Positions 31,502 to 39,472 of a DNA stretch of 64,000 nt are shown piece after piece (position 1 is the first letter of the stretch; each line of letters starts with the position of its first letter). Origin of the DNA: Sphingomonas sp. R-74633 (GTDB lineage Bacteria > Pseudomonadota > Alphaproteobacteria > Sphingomonadales > Sphingomonadaceae); the NCBI RefSeq assembly GCF_013416555.1, contig NZ_JACCFG010000004.1, forward strand, positions 1 to 64,000. The letters run 5' to 3'. The position numbers and the translations under genes are program-made. The notes beneath the pieces were generated by a model, which worked only from the letters and a program-made list of their open reading frames with translations, did no database searches and was not told the DNA's origin.

Positions 31502-31870
31502 ATGCCCGCTCGGCGCGACGTATCCGGCTTTATCCGTTCTACCTTCCGCTCGGTCTGGGCGCTCGAACTGCTGTGTTTCTTGCGCAAGGCGCCCGAGCGC
31601 AGCTGGGACCGCGCCGAACTGGTGGCGGCACTGCGCGCCAGCGACCTGGTGATCGAACAGAGCCTTGCCGCGCTGACCGCCGCGGGGCTGGTGGTGATGC
31701 TCACCGAGGACCAGGCGAAATATCAGCCGGCGAGCGCGGCGCTCGACGCTCTGGCGCGCGAGGCCGAAGCACAATATGCCAGCAGTCCTGACAAGGTACG
31801 ACGCCTGATCGTCACGGGGGATGGCGGGTTGAGTGCGTTCGCGGACGCTTTCCGCGTGCGAAGAGACTGA
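31502..31870 (+). CDS. Small winged-helix-like protein
   Basis: A 122-residue protein whose core (STFRSVWALELLCFLRKAPERSWDRAELVAALRASDLVIEQSLAALTAAGLVVM) has the helix pattern of a MarR/TrmB-like winged helix. The start is the ATG at 31502, with a GGGAG about 12 nt upstream. It is divergent from the poly-HAMP kinase, with a 224-nt shared region, and leads an operon with two tiny membrane proteins 3 nt downstream. Function unknown; a DNA-binding regulator of the neighbouring signalling genes is the simplest guess. Confidence 0.75.
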   Translation: MPARRDVSGFIRSTFRSVWALELLCFLRKAPERSWDRAELVAALRASDLVIEQSLAALTAAGLVVMLTEDQAKYQPASAALDALAREAEAQYASSPDKVRRLIVTGDGGLSAFADAFRVRRD

Positions 31871-31873
31871 GAC

Positions 31874-32152
31874 ATGGGCAATCTCGCTCCGGCGATCGTG
31901 TACATATTGTGCTTCGTGACGAGCAGCGCCTGTGCGTGGCTGCTCGGCCGGACCTGGTACCGGACGCGCACGCCCCTGCTCTTCTGGAGCGCCGCCTGCT
32001 TCACGCTGCTGTCGGGAAACAACCTGTTCCTGATCTTCGACCTGCTCGTGTTCCCGGACATCGATTTCCGGCTGGTGCGTGGCCTGCTCTCGCTGAGCGC
32101 GGTGTCGGTGCTGCTCTACGGCTTCATCTGGAACCGGGAGGCCGGCGAGTGA
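31874..32152 (+). CDS. Small membrane protein, DUF5985-like (first of a pair)
   Basis: A 92-residue protein with three predicted membrane segments (about 6-22, 34-54 and 68-86). The arrangement of SACAWLLGRTWYRTRTPLLFWSAACF followed by a NNLFLIFDLLVFPDID loop resembles the DUF5985 family. It starts 3 nt after the winged-helix gene and overlaps the next gene by 4 nt (GTGA). No biochemical function is known to me for the family. Confidence 0.75.
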   Translation: MGNLAPAIVYILCFVTSSACAWLLGRTWYRTRTPLLFWSAACFTLLSGNNLFLIFDLLVFPDIDFRLVRGLLSLSAVSVLLYGFIWNREAGE

Positions 32153-32409
32153 CGCTGCTCGATTTCATCTCGGGCGCGAGCACCATGGGGTTCTTCGTGG
32201 CCGCGCTGTTCTTCCTGCGATTCTGGCGCAACACCGCCGAACCGCTGTTCGCATCGTTCGCGGCGGCGTTCTTCCTGTTCGGCATGGCCCATGGCCTGCT
32301 CACGCTGGCCGGCATTCCGATAGAGGAGCGCAGCTGGATCTACCTCATCCGGCTGGCGGCGTTCCTCATCATCCTGGCCGGAATCGCGCGGAAGAACCTG
32401 TCGCACTGA
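32149..32409 (+). CDS. Small membrane protein, DUF5985-like (second of a pair)
   Basis: An 86-residue protein with three membrane segments. GFFVAALFFLRFWRNTAEPLFASFAAAFFLFGMAH and a C-terminal WIYLIRLAAFLIILAGIARKN match my recollection of DUF5985. It starts at GTG 32149, overlapping the previous stop. The two proteins probably form a hetero-oligomer because of coupled translation and similar topology; this is inference. Confidence 0.75.
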   Translation: MTLLDFISGASTMGFFVAALFFLRFWRNTAEPLFASFAAAFFLFGMAHGLLTLAGIPIEERSWIYLIRLAAFLIILAGIARKNLSH

Positions 32410-32469
32410 GCCGCGCCACGGCGCGAGCGCCTGACGCTAGTGAATATCCAACGATATCAATAAAATAAA

Positions 32470-32559
32470 TGGCGGAGAGGGTGGGATTCGAACCCACGTT
32501 ACGGTTACCCGTAAACCGCATTTCGAGTGCGGCGCATTCGACCACTCTGCCACCTCTCC
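32470..32559 (-). tRNA. tRNA-Ser (anticodon CGA)
   Basis: A class II tRNA with 7-bp acceptor stem GGAGAGG/CCTCTCC, anticodon stem-loop CCGCA-CTCGAAA-TGCGG (anticodon CGA, reading UCG), a long variable arm (TTACGG/CCGTAA) and T-arm GTGGG-TTCGAAT-CCCAC. The 3' CCA is encoded at 32472-32470. Confidence 0.97.
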
Positions 32560-32682
32560 GCGAGGCGATTCTTGCGCGGAACAGATCCGCGTCGGTCGCT
32601 GTGAGCGGGGGCCACTAGCGCAGCGTTTTGGATACTGCAAGCACGTCCTTGTACCTAAACGCAGAGATATTAGATTAAGGGC

Positions 32683-33066
32683 ATGACTCAGACGCCCGGC
32701 GCCTCGCTTCCTCCCTTAGAACCCGGAGTTCCGATGCCCCCGGTTGCGACCGCACGCTTCGCCATCGGCGATGTGGTGCGCCACCGGCAGTTCGAGTTCC
32801 GCGGCGTGATCTTCGACGTCGACCCAGTCTTCGCCAATAGCGACGAATGGTATGAGGCGATTCCCGAGGACGTCCGCCCGCGCAAGGACCAGCCCTTCTA
32901 CCATCTGCTCGCCGAGAACGACGAATCGAGCTATGTCGCCTATGTCAGCCAGCAGAATCTGGTGACCGACGACAGCGACGAGCCGATCGACCATCCGGCG
33001 ATCGACGGGCTGTTCGACGGCTATAATGCCGGGCGCTACACGCTGAAGCGCAATCACCGTCACTAA
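32683..33066 (+). CDS. hspQ: Heat shock protein HspQ-like
   Basis: A 127-residue protein with the HspQ/YccV-like domain (ARFAIGDVVRHRQFEFRGVIFDVDPVFANSDEWYEA, then QPFYHLLAENDESSYVAYVSQQNLV). In Escherichia coli, HspQ binds hemimethylated oriC DNA and acts as an adaptor or specificity enhancer for Lon. It carries an extra N-terminal proline-rich tail of about 20 residues. A small TGCCC/GGGCA hairpin sits just after the stop codon. Confidence 0.9.
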   Translation: MTQTPGASLPPLEPGVPMPPVATARFAIGDVVRHRQFEFRGVIFDVDPVFANSDEWYEAIPEDVRPRKDQPFYHLLAENDESSYVAYVSQQNLVTDDSDEPIDHPAIDGLFDGYNAGRYTLKRNHRH

Positions 33067-33092
33067 ACTGCCCTTTTCGGGCACATAGCCGG

Positions 33093-33120
33093 TTGACTTC
33101 CACGGCGCTCTACCTTAGCT
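33093..33120 (+). promoter_or_regulatory. Possible rplU promoter
   Basis: TTGACT (33093-33098), 16-nt spacer, TTAGCT (33115-33120), 66 nt upstream of rplU. The -35 is good and the -10 weak. Confidence 0.35.
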
Positions 33121-33186
33121 GCGCCCTTCCTCCTGCCGGGGTCCAACCTTGGCGGGCACAAGCATTTGAACCAGAGAAGAGACCCG

Positions 33187-33567
33187 ATGTTCGCTATCGT
33201 GCGCACGGGCGGCAAGCAGTATCGCGTTGCCGCGGGAGACAAGATCGTAGTCGAGAAGCTCGACGGTGAGGCCGGTTCGACGGTCACGCTGGGCGACGTC
33301 CTTCTCGCAGGCGAAGGTGGTGATCTGCAGTCGACGGACGGCATCACCGTCTCGGCCGAGATCATTGCGCAGGCGAAGGGCGAGAAGGTCATCGTCTTCA
33401 AGAAGCGCCGCCGGCATAACTATCGCCGGAAGAACGGCCATCGCCAGAACCACACCATCCTGAAGATCACCGCGATCGGTGCGCAGGAAGAGAAGAAGAA
33501 GGCCGCGCCGAAGGCGAAGAAGGCCGCCGCTCCCGCCGAGGCTGAAGCCCCGGCCGCTGAAGCGTAA
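33187..33567 (+). CDS. rplU: Large ribosomal subunit protein bL21
   Basis: A 126-residue L21: the start [25 protein letters not shown] and the RNA-binding [24 protein letters not shown] are diagnostic. The C-terminus carries a Lys/Ala/Glu-rich extension of about 25 residues, common in sphingomonads. ATG 33187 is chosen over an upstream TTG because it gives the standard N-terminus. rpmA follows after 24 nt. Confidence 0.98.
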   Translation: MFAIVRTGGKQYRVAAGDKIVVEKLDGEAGSTVTLGDVLLAGEGGDLQSTDGITVSAEIIAQAKGEKVIVFKKRRRHNYRRKNGHRQNHTILKITAIGAQEEKKKAAPKAKKAAAPAEAEAPAAEA

Positions 33568-33591
33568 GCAGAGATACGAGGAGTATAGACC

Positions 33592-33861
33592 ATGGCACAT
33601 AAGAAGGCAGGCGGTTCCTCCCGCAACGGCCGCGACTCCGCGGGCCGCCGTCTTGGCGTGAAGAAGTTCGGCAGCGAAGCAGTCGTCGCCGGCAACATCA
33701 TCGTGCGCCAGCGCGGCACCAAGATTTATCCGGGCGTGAACGTGGGCATGGGCAAGGACCATACCCTCTTCGCACTCGTGGACGGCCGCGTGTCGTTCAA
33801 GGAAGGCAAGCTCGGCCGCAAGTTCTGCTCGGTAGACATGATTGCGGAAGCTGCCGAATAA
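33592..33861 (+). CDS. rpmA: Large ribosomal subunit protein bL27
   Basis: An 89-residue L27, beginning [20 protein letters not shown], with the flexible N-terminus that reaches the peptidyl-transferase centre. There is no cleavable N-terminal extension of the Firmicutes type. It is co-transcribed with rplU and followed by a terminator with several dyads. Confidence 0.98.
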   Translation: MAHKKAGGSSRNGRDSAGRRLGVKKFGSEAVVAGNIIVRQRGTKIYPGVNVGMGKDHTLFALVDGRVSFKEGKLGRKFCSVDMIAEAAE

Positions 33862-33890
33862 CATCGGGTAACCGGCCGGGTTGCCCACCA

Positions 33891-33955
33891 GGGTGACCCG
33901 GGTTCGGCGAACGAACCAGCTGAAAAGGGAGACGGGTCACCCCGGCTCCCTTTTT
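33891..33955 (+). terminator. rplU-rpmA terminator with nested, competing dyads
   Basis: A 9-bp stem (AAAAGGGAG 33923-33931 / CTCCCTTTT 33946-33954) followed by T's is a good intrinsic terminator. Its loop contains CGGGTCACCC (33933-33942), perfectly complementary to GGGTGACCCG (33891-33900). Between them is another 6-bp hairpin (33901-33906 / 33912-33917). The outer stem and the terminator cannot be simply nested. Confidence 0.75.
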
Positions 33956-34035
33956 TATTTCCTCCCTGACACCGCGACGCAACAAGCACGTCACACTAAC
34001 GTGGCGTGGGGCGTCGCAGGACCGAGGAGATGGTC

Positions 34036-34593
34036 ATGTTCGTGCGAACGCAGAGACTGACATTGCGGCCCGGCTGGCCCGAGGACGCCCCTGCCCTGGC
34101 CCAGGCGATCGGCCATGAAAGCGTGGTGCGCAACCTGTCGCGCGCGCCATGGCCCTATCATATGGAAGCGGCCGAAACCTTCCTGTCGAGCTTCGGCGAT
34201 CCGATCGATCCGAAGTTCCTGGTGTTCGAGCACCAGGGCGGCGCGCTGCGCCTGATCGGCGGCGTCGGGCTGAGCGAATGGAAGGATGAGCCCAACGAGC
34301 TCGGCTATTGGTTCACCCCCGACAGCTGGGGCCGCGGCTTCGCGACCGAGGCTGCGCGCGGTGTGCTACAGGCAGCGCGCGCGCGCGGTATCCGCCGGGT
34401 GACCGCGGGCCATTTCATCGACAATCCTGCCTCGGGCAAGGTGCTGCGCAAGCTCGGCTTCCGGCCGACCGGCCAGCTCGTCGCCATCTATTCGCGCGGC
34501 CGGGGCTGCGAGGCGGCGACCGCACGCTACGAGATCGACCTTTCGGAGGGCGATTGTGGCGGCACCGACCAGGACGACCGAATGGCGGCATGA
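34036..34593 (+). CDS. GNAT-family N-acetyltransferase (RimJ-like)
   Basis: A 185-residue protein of the RimJ/RimL-like GNAT group. The acetyl-CoA-binding region is ELGYWFTPDSWGRGFATEAARGVLQAA, followed by NPASGKVLRKLGFRPTG. The ATG at 34036 has GAGGAG 6 nt upstream. It follows rpmA, a position where sphingomonads often carry a GNAT gene before obg. It may acetylate a protein N-terminus or small molecule. Confidence 0.88.
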   Translation: MFVRTQRLTLRPGWPEDAPALAQAIGHESVVRNLSRAPWPYHMEAAETFLSSFGDPIDPKFLVFEHQGGALRLIGGVGLSEWKDEPNELGYWFTPDSWGRGFATEAARGVLQAARARGIRRVTAGHFIDNPASGKVLRKLGFRPTGQLVAIYSRGRGCEAATARYEIDLSEGDCGGTDQDDRMAA

Positions 34594-34594
34594 T

Positions 34595-34628
34595 CGATCC
34601 TCCCCAGGGGTCGCCTTGGGGAGGATCG
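34595..34628. terminator. Strong hairpin after the GNAT gene
   Basis: A perfect 12-bp stem (34595-34606 / 34617-34628) with a short GC-rich loop that can close further. No T-run follows, so its role as terminator or mRNA stabiliser is open. Confidence 0.5.
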
Positions 34629-34651
34629 CATGATCTGAGTGCTTTCGCCTT

Positions 34652-34682
34652 TGTAAATCATGGCCTAAGCCGTGGGTTTACA
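34652..34682. promoter_or_regulatory. Imperfect dyad upstream of TetR gene
   Basis: TGTAAA (34652-34657) and TTTACA (34677-34682) flank CATGGC/GCCGTG arms around a CTAA centre. It ends 18 nt before the TetR start at 34701, fitting an autoregulatory operator. Confidence 0.4.
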
Positions 34683-34700
34683 GGGGCAACACCGCACAAG

Positions 34701-35312
34701 ATGACCGCCGCACCACGCAAACGCCTTTCTCCCGAAGAATCCCGCGACGCCGCGCTGGAGGCTGCACGCGAATTGCTGCTGGAAGCCGGCCCGCAGGCAG
34801 TGACGCTCAAGGCGGTCGCCGCGAAGATCGGGCGCACCCACGCCAATCTGCTCCACCATTTCGGCTCGGCCGCCGGTCTGCAAAAGGCACTCGCCGCGAA
34901 TATTGCCTGCGGCGTGACCGCCAAGATCGGCGCAGCGGTGATGCGCGCGCGCCAAGGCACTGACCATGACGACCGCGAAGTGGTCGACATGACCTTCGAT
35001 GCCTTCGACAAGGGCGGCGCGGGGGCGCTGGCGAGCTGGATGATCCTGACCGGCAACCAGGACGCGCTCGACCCTATCCTCGAGGCGATCCACGGCCTGA
35101 TGGACCAGCTGGCCGAGGGGCATGACGACAAGACGCATTCGCTCCACGAGGAAACGCTGCAGCTGGTGCTGATGGCACTGGGCGACGCACTGCTCGGCGC
35201 GCCGATGGCCCGTGCGCTCGGCCTGCCGCGCGACAAGGCCCGCGATATCGCCGCCGCCCAGCTTTCGCGCACGATGGGCGAGCATCATGCTGACGGAGAG
35301 CCGCATCCATGA
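34701..35312 (+). CDS. TetR/AcrR family transcriptional regulator
   Basis: A 203-residue regulator. The helix-turn-helix is at about 14-60 (RDAALEAARELLLEAGPQAVTLKAVAAKIGRTHANLLHHFGSAAGLQKAL). Its C-terminal domain has no features that name a ligand. The ATG at 34701 is the first in good context. The next gene starts within its stop codon (ATGA overlap), so it is translated with a small secreted protein. Confidence 0.88.
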   Translation: MTAAPRKRLSPEESRDAALEAARELLLEAGPQAVTLKAVAAKIGRTHANLLHHFGSAAGLQKALAANIACGVTAKIGAAVMRARQGTDHDDREVVDMTFDAFDKGGAGALASWMILTGNQDALDPILEAIHGLMDQLAEGHDDKTHSLHEETLQLVLMALGDALLGAPMARALGLPRDKARDIAAAQLSRTMGEHHADGEPHP

Positions 35313-35671
35313 TCCTGTTCTCGCTCGCGCTGCTCACGCTTCCCGCGCCGGACAAGAGCTGCACTCTCTCCGCGCAGTGGGGCACCAAGGTGCCGAAGAA
35401 GACCGCCAACGCCTATGAAGTGCGCGACGGCGGCGGCGAGGCTTTGTGGGGATTCATCCGCGCCAGCGACACCTCGCTTGAGGACTTCGCCAGCGGCGCC
35501 GGCCGAGACACGCCGCACCGTCCGATCATCCTCTATGCCGCCGAGCCCGATTGCGCAGTAGTGGAGCGCTATGCCGCCATCATCGAGGCGGCCGCCAATT
35601 GCGAGCCCGACTGGTGCGTGGTGAGCTACAAGCCCACGCCGCCGCTCGCGACGCCGCCCAAGACGAACTGA
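35309..35671 (+). CDS. Small probably exported protein of unknown function
   Basis: A 120-residue protein with a short hydrophobic N-terminus (MILFSLALLTLPAP) that may be a signal peptide. Four cysteines (in KSCTL, PDCAV, ANCEP and DWCVV) could form two disulfides. Codon use is like its neighbours. It overlaps the TetR gene by 4 nt and converges on the hybrid kinase gene with a 2-nt gap. I do not recognise a family. Confidence 0.68.
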   Translation: MILFSLALLTLPAPDKSCTLSAQWGTKVPKKTANAYEVRDGGGEALWGFIRASDTSLEDFASGAGRDTPHRPIILYAAEPDCAVVERYAAIIEAAANCEPDWCVVSYKPTPPLATPPKTN

Positions 35672-35673
35672 TA

Positions 35674-37635
35674 CTATTCCGCCGCCGCCCTGCCGCTGCG
35701 CCGGGCATATAGCGCCACCGCCTCGTCGACCGCCGCCGCCAGCCCGGCGATGGTGAAGGGTTTGCGCAGCACGGTGCGGCCCTGGAAGATCGCGGCGTCC
35801 ACTTCGCCCGCAAAGCCGGTGACGAACAGCACCGCAACGCCGTCGATCTGGTCGCCCAGGCCCGCGATCATCTCCGGGCCGGTCTGGCCGGGCATCAGCA
35901 CGTCCGAGATGATCAGATCGAGCGACGGCATCGCCGCAATCGCAGCCGGCGCGGCAAGCGGATCGTCGCAGCCGATGGCGTGATGGCCGAGTTCCTCCAT
36001 CGCTCCGAGCGTCGCGGCGAGAACGCGCGGATCGTCCTCGACCACCAGCACATCGAGCGCGCGGGCGGGCGTGGCGGCGGCTTCCTCGGTAGCGGGCGAC
36101 GCCTCGGGCAGCGCCTCGCCGAGATGGCGCGGCATGTAGAGCGTCACGCGCGTCCCCTTGCCGGGCGCAGTATCGATGCCGATCTCGCCCCCCGACTGGC
36201 GGACGAAGCCGAAGATCTGGCTGAGCCCGAGCCCGGTGCCCTTGCCGACCGGCTTGGTGGTGAAGAAGGGCTCAAACACGCGCTCGAGCACTTCGGGTGT
36301 CATGCCCATGCCGGTGTCGCCGACTTCGATCGAGACATAGTCGCCTGCCGCGCACTCGCCGATCTGGTTCTCGGCCAGCGTCGCGCCGCCGGTGACGATG
36401 CTGAGCGTCCCCTGCCCGTCCATCGCATCGCGCGCATTCACCGCCAGGTTGAGCAGCGCATTTTCGAGCTGGTGGCGGTCGACCCAGATCCGCCAATGCC
36501 TGCCTGCGTCGCGCGTCTCGACGGCGATGCCATCACCCAGCGTGCGATCGAGCAACTCGGTCATGCCCTCGATCAGCGTCCCCGCCTCCACGGCTTCGGG
36601 CAGCAGCGGTTCGGCGCGGGAAAAGGCGAGCAGGCGGCGAGTGAGCGCTGCGGCGCGGTTGGCGCCCTCCATCGCATTCTCGATATGCTTCTGCGCATCG
36701 GCGCCGCCGCGGTGGAGATGGCGCTTGGCGAGTTCCAACCCACCCAGAACGACGGCCAGCATATTATTGAAATCATGCGCGATACCGCCGGTGAGCTGAC
36801 CAACGGCTTCCATCTTCTGCGCCTGGCGGAGCTGCTGCTGCGCCGCCTCGCGCTCGCTCGCCTCGGTGCGCAGCTGGGCGGTCGCCTCGGCCACCGCATG
36901 CTGCAATTCAACCGAACGCTCGCGCTCGGCATCGGCGTTCGCGTCGGCAACCGCGCGCTCGCCCTGCGCCTCGATCGCCATCCAGCCGAGCAGCACCGCG
37001 CCGAGCACGATCAATATGCCGAAGCCGGTGAGCACCCGTGACGCCATGCCCGAATTGGCGAGCAGATCGGCAGCCGCCCTGGTCCGCTCGGTGAGCTGGC
37101 CCCGCTCGGAATCGACGACTTCGTTGAGCAATGCCTCCAGCTGGCCGCGCGCCGGGCTCTGGCGGACCTGGTAGTAGCTGCCCCAGGCATCGGTATGCCG
37201 TTTGTAGGCCGAGTAGAGCGCGGTGGTCGCCAACTCCTTGCCGCGGGCATCGAACGCCTTTTTCAGCCGGGCAATGCGGGCCTGCTGGTCGCGATTGTCC
37301 TTGGTGGCCTGCCGCAGCCGGTCGAGCTGGTCGGCAGCGCGGTCCCATTGGTCGCTATATTGCCGGCCGAGATTCTTGTCGGCACTGACCACATAGCGGC
37401 CCAGCGCCGCCTCCGCCCCGGCAATTGCGCCGGAAAGCTGGCTCGCCCGCATGATCACGTCGAACGTGTGCTGCTGGCGGGCGATCGCCCGGTCACGCTC
37501 GGCATCGGTGCGCGACTGGAGCACCGCGACCGCGGCGAGCACGACGATCCCGAGCAGCGCGAGCGCCCCCAGAAGCGCGAACCGCCAGTTCGTCGCCCGG
37601 ATGGCGCGCTCCAGAGCGGGGTTACTCTCACTCAT
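35674..37635 (-). CDS. Membrane hybrid histidine kinase with CHASE3-like sensor
   Basis: A 653-residue kinase. TM1 (about 17-40), a helical periplasmic region of about 160 residues resembling CHASE3, TM2 (about 203-222), a coiled coil, the H-box [12 protein letters not shown]-box LNLAVNARDAM, G-box [13 protein letters not shown], and a C-terminal receiver with Asp in LIISDVLMPGQTG. The kinase core is closely similar to the soluble hybrid kinase at 23819-25912. No response regulator with an output domain is adjacent, so it may feed a remote one. Confidence 0.92.
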   Translation of the reverse strand: MSESNPALERAIRATNWRFALLGALALLGIVVLAAVAVLQSRTDAERDRAIARQQHTFDVIMRASQLSGAIAGAEAALGRYVVSADKNLGRQYSDQWDRAADQLDRLRQATKDNRDQQARIARLKKAFDARGKELATTALYSAYKRHTDAWGSYYQVRQSPARGQLEALLNEVVDSERGQLTERTRAAADLLANSGMASRVLTGFGILIVLGAVLLGWMAIEAQGERAVADANADAERERSVELQHAVAEATAQLRTEASEREAAQQQLRQAQKMEAVGQLTGGIAHDFNNMLAVVLGGLELAKRHLHRGGADAQKHIENAMEGANRAAALTRRLLAFSRAEPLLPEAVEAGTLIEGMTELLDRTLGDGIAVETRDAGRHWRIWVDRHQLENALLNLAVNARDAMDGQGTLSIVTGGATLAENQIGECAAGDYVSIEVGDTGMGMTPEVLERVFEPFFTTKPVGKGTGLGLSQIFGFVRQSGGEIGIDTAPGKGTRVTLYMPRHLGEALPEASPATEEAAATPARALDVLVVEDDPRVLAATLGAMEELGHHAIGCDDPLAAPAAIAAMPSLDLIISDVLMPGQTGPEMIAGLGDQIDGVAVLFVTGFAGEVDAAIFQGRTVLRKPFTIAGLAAAVDEAVALYARRSGRAAAE

Positions 37636-37680
37636 TACGCCGCCGATTCTAGTCCAGCGGCGCCGAGTAGGAAAGCATTC

Positions 37681-38955
37681 TCAGGCGATGACGCCCACGG
37701 CCTGGCCCGCGGCCTTGAACATGCCCAGCACGCGCTGGATCTGCTCGACGCTGTGCTCGGCGCAGAGCGAGCAGCGCAGCAGGAACGTACCCGCCGGAGT
37801 CGCCGGGGGGCGGGCCATGTTGACGTAGAGGCCGCCCTCGAGCAGCGCCTGCCACATCATCACCGCCTGCTCCTGATCCTCGAGGATCACTGCGATGATC
37901 GCCGAATCGGGGTTCTCGGTGCCGAGCTTGAAGCCCATTTCCTTGAGGCCGCCGTGCAGCGTGCGGGCATTTTCCCACAGATGCGCGCGCTTGTTATGCG
38001 CATGCATCAGCTTGCGGATCGACATCGCCGCGGTCGCCACCACCGAAGGGGGCAGCGAGGCAGTGAAGATATAGGGGCGGCACGCCAGGCGGATCGCCTC
38101 GAACTTCGGGTGATCCGAAACGCAGAAGCCGCCGACGGTGCCGACCGACTTGGAGAAGGTGCCAACGACGAAATCGACCTGGCCCTCGAGCCCCTGATCC
38201 TCATAGACGCCGCGGCCATTGGGGCCGAAAAAGCCCATCGAATGCGCTTCGTCCGACAGGACCATGCAACCGTGCTTCTTGGCGACGGCGACCATTTCCT
38301 TGAGCGGTGCGATGTCGCCGAGCATCGAATAGACGCCCTCGAGCACCACCAGCTTGCCGGCCTCCTTGGGCAGGCGGCCGAGGCGCTTGTCGAGATCCTC
38401 GACGTCATTGTGGCGGAAGCGGACGATCTCGGCATTGCCCTGCTTGCAGCCGTCATAGATCGACGCATGGCTGTCGGCGTCGAGGATCACATACTCGCCC
38501 TTGCCGACGAGCGTGGAGATCATGCCGAGATTGGCCATATAGCCGGTCGAGAAGACGATCGCGCCGGAGACGCCGTAGAAATCGCGCAGCGCCTGCTCGA
38601 CTTCCATATGGTCGTGGAAGGTGCCGTTGAGCATGCGGCTGCCATTGGTGCCCGAGCCGAACTTGTCGAGCGCGTCCTTGCCGGCCTGGATCACGTCCGG
38701 GTCGAAGGTCATGCCCATATAATTATAGGTGCCGAGCAGGATCGTGTCCTTGCCCTTGATCACCGCCTCGGTGGGCGACTTCACTTCTTCCATCACGATG
38801 GCGAAGGGATCGGTGACGCCGCTGTCGAGCAGCGCCTGGCGCTCGGCGATCAGGCCGTCGAACTTCGACATCAGGTCGCGCCCAGAGTCGTTGGCGGGGG
38901 CGACCTCGGCCGGGTTGGCGGGGAGTGCGTCGGCGGTGTTCAGGCTGTCGGTCAC
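37681..38955 (-). CDS. spt: Serine palmitoyltransferase
   Basis: A 424-residue alpha-oxoamine synthase that condenses L-serine with palmitoyl thioester to 3-ketodihydrosphingosine, the first step of sphingolipid synthesis. The PLP lysine is Lys269 (GTFSKSVG); His163, Asp235 and His238 complete the PLP site. All four sit at +4 relative to His159, Asp231, His234 and Lys265 of the S. paucimobilis enzyme. The protein is soluble, as in sphingomonads. The acyl carrier protein gene lies 4 nt upstream, suggesting an acyl-ACP or ACP-assisted substrate. This gene is the best taxonomic marker in the window. Confidence 0.95.
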   Translation of the reverse strand: MTDSLNTADALPANPAEVAPANDSGRDLMSKFDGLIAERQALLDSGVTDPFAIVMEEVKSPTEAVIKGKDTILLGTYNYMGMTFDPDVIQAGKDALDKFGSGTNGSRMLNGTFHDHMEVEQALRDFYGVSGAIVFSTGYMANLGMISTLVGKGEYVILDADSHASIYDGCKQGNAEIVRFRHNDVEDLDKRLGRLPKEAGKLVVLEGVYSMLGDIAPLKEMVAVAKKHGCMVLSDEAHSMGFFGPNGRGVYEDQGLEGQVDFVVGTFSKSVGTVGGFCVSDHPKFEAIRLACRPYIFTASLPPSVVATAAMSIRKLMHAHNKRAHLWENARTLHGGLKEMGFKLGTENPDSAIIAVILEDQEQAVMMWQALLEGGLYVNMARPPATPAGTFLLRCSLCAEHSVEQIQRVLGMFKAAGQAVGVIA

Positions 38956-38959
38956 GTGC

Positions 38960-39202
38960 TTAGCCCTTGAGCTTCTGCACCGCGTCGACCAGCTGGCCGA
39001 TATTCTCGATCTCGGCCTGCATGTTCATCGTGATGATGATGTCGAACTCGTCTTCGATCGCGGCGACGAAATCCATCACCGTGAGGCTGTCCCACTCGAG
39101 GTCACCGGCAAAGGTGGTGCTGTCGGTGAGTGCGACGCCCTTCTTGTTGAAAGGCTCGATCTGGGCGGTGACGGTCTCGAAGACGGAAGCGCGGTCGGTC
39201 AT
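38960..39202 (-). CDS. Acyl carrier protein for sphingolipid synthesis
   Basis: An 80-residue ACP. The phosphopantetheine site is Ser39 in EWDSLTVMDF, replacing the usual DSL context of AcpP; the C-terminal half has the ACP helix pattern (EDEFDIIITMNMQAEIENIGQLVDAV). It is the first gene of the acp-spt operon. Dedicated ACPs next to spt are known in Sphingomonas wittichii. It probably presents the acyl chain to serine palmitoyltransferase. Confidence 0.92.
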   Translation of the reverse strand: MTDRASVFETVTAQIEPFNKKGVALTDSTTFAGDLEWDSLTVMDFVAAIEDEFDIIITMNMQAEIENIGQLVDAVQKLKG

Positions 39203-39312
39203 GGGGTCCCTCTACTGGTATCGTTTCGCAGTGCCAAGCGATTGCGGCGGAAACGCGCCGCCGCGGGGGCAAGCTGCCCCCATGCCGTTCCGGCGGCCTT
39301 GCGGGCGCCGGG

Positions 39313-39364
39313 CTTGTAAAGGATTTACAAGAAACATTGACTCGCCTGAGGGGCAAAGAGTCAA
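39313..39364. promoter_or_regulatory. Two perfect dyads in the acp / oxidoreductase divergent region
   Basis: CTTGTAAA-GGA-TTTACAAG (39313-39331) and TTGACTC-N14-GAGTCAA (39337-39343 / 39358-39364) lie in the 270-nt gap between the divergent acp and FAD-oxidoreductase genes. The TGTAAA half-sites recall the dyad upstream of the TetR gene at 34701, though the spacing differs. Confidence 0.45.
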
Positions 39365-39472
39365 CATTTTCGCGCCCCGGCCCAGGCCGCCGACGCTGCG
39401 ACACCAGCAGACGAAATCCTACATTGCAAGGCGGGATTTGAGGCGGGGCGCAATCCCCGCTAGAGGCTCGCG

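Noticed and set aside
32437..32640. Minus-strand open frame over the tRNA-Ser region
   Set aside because: It coincides with the tRNA gene and its flanks; the protein includes the translated tRNA and has no other support.
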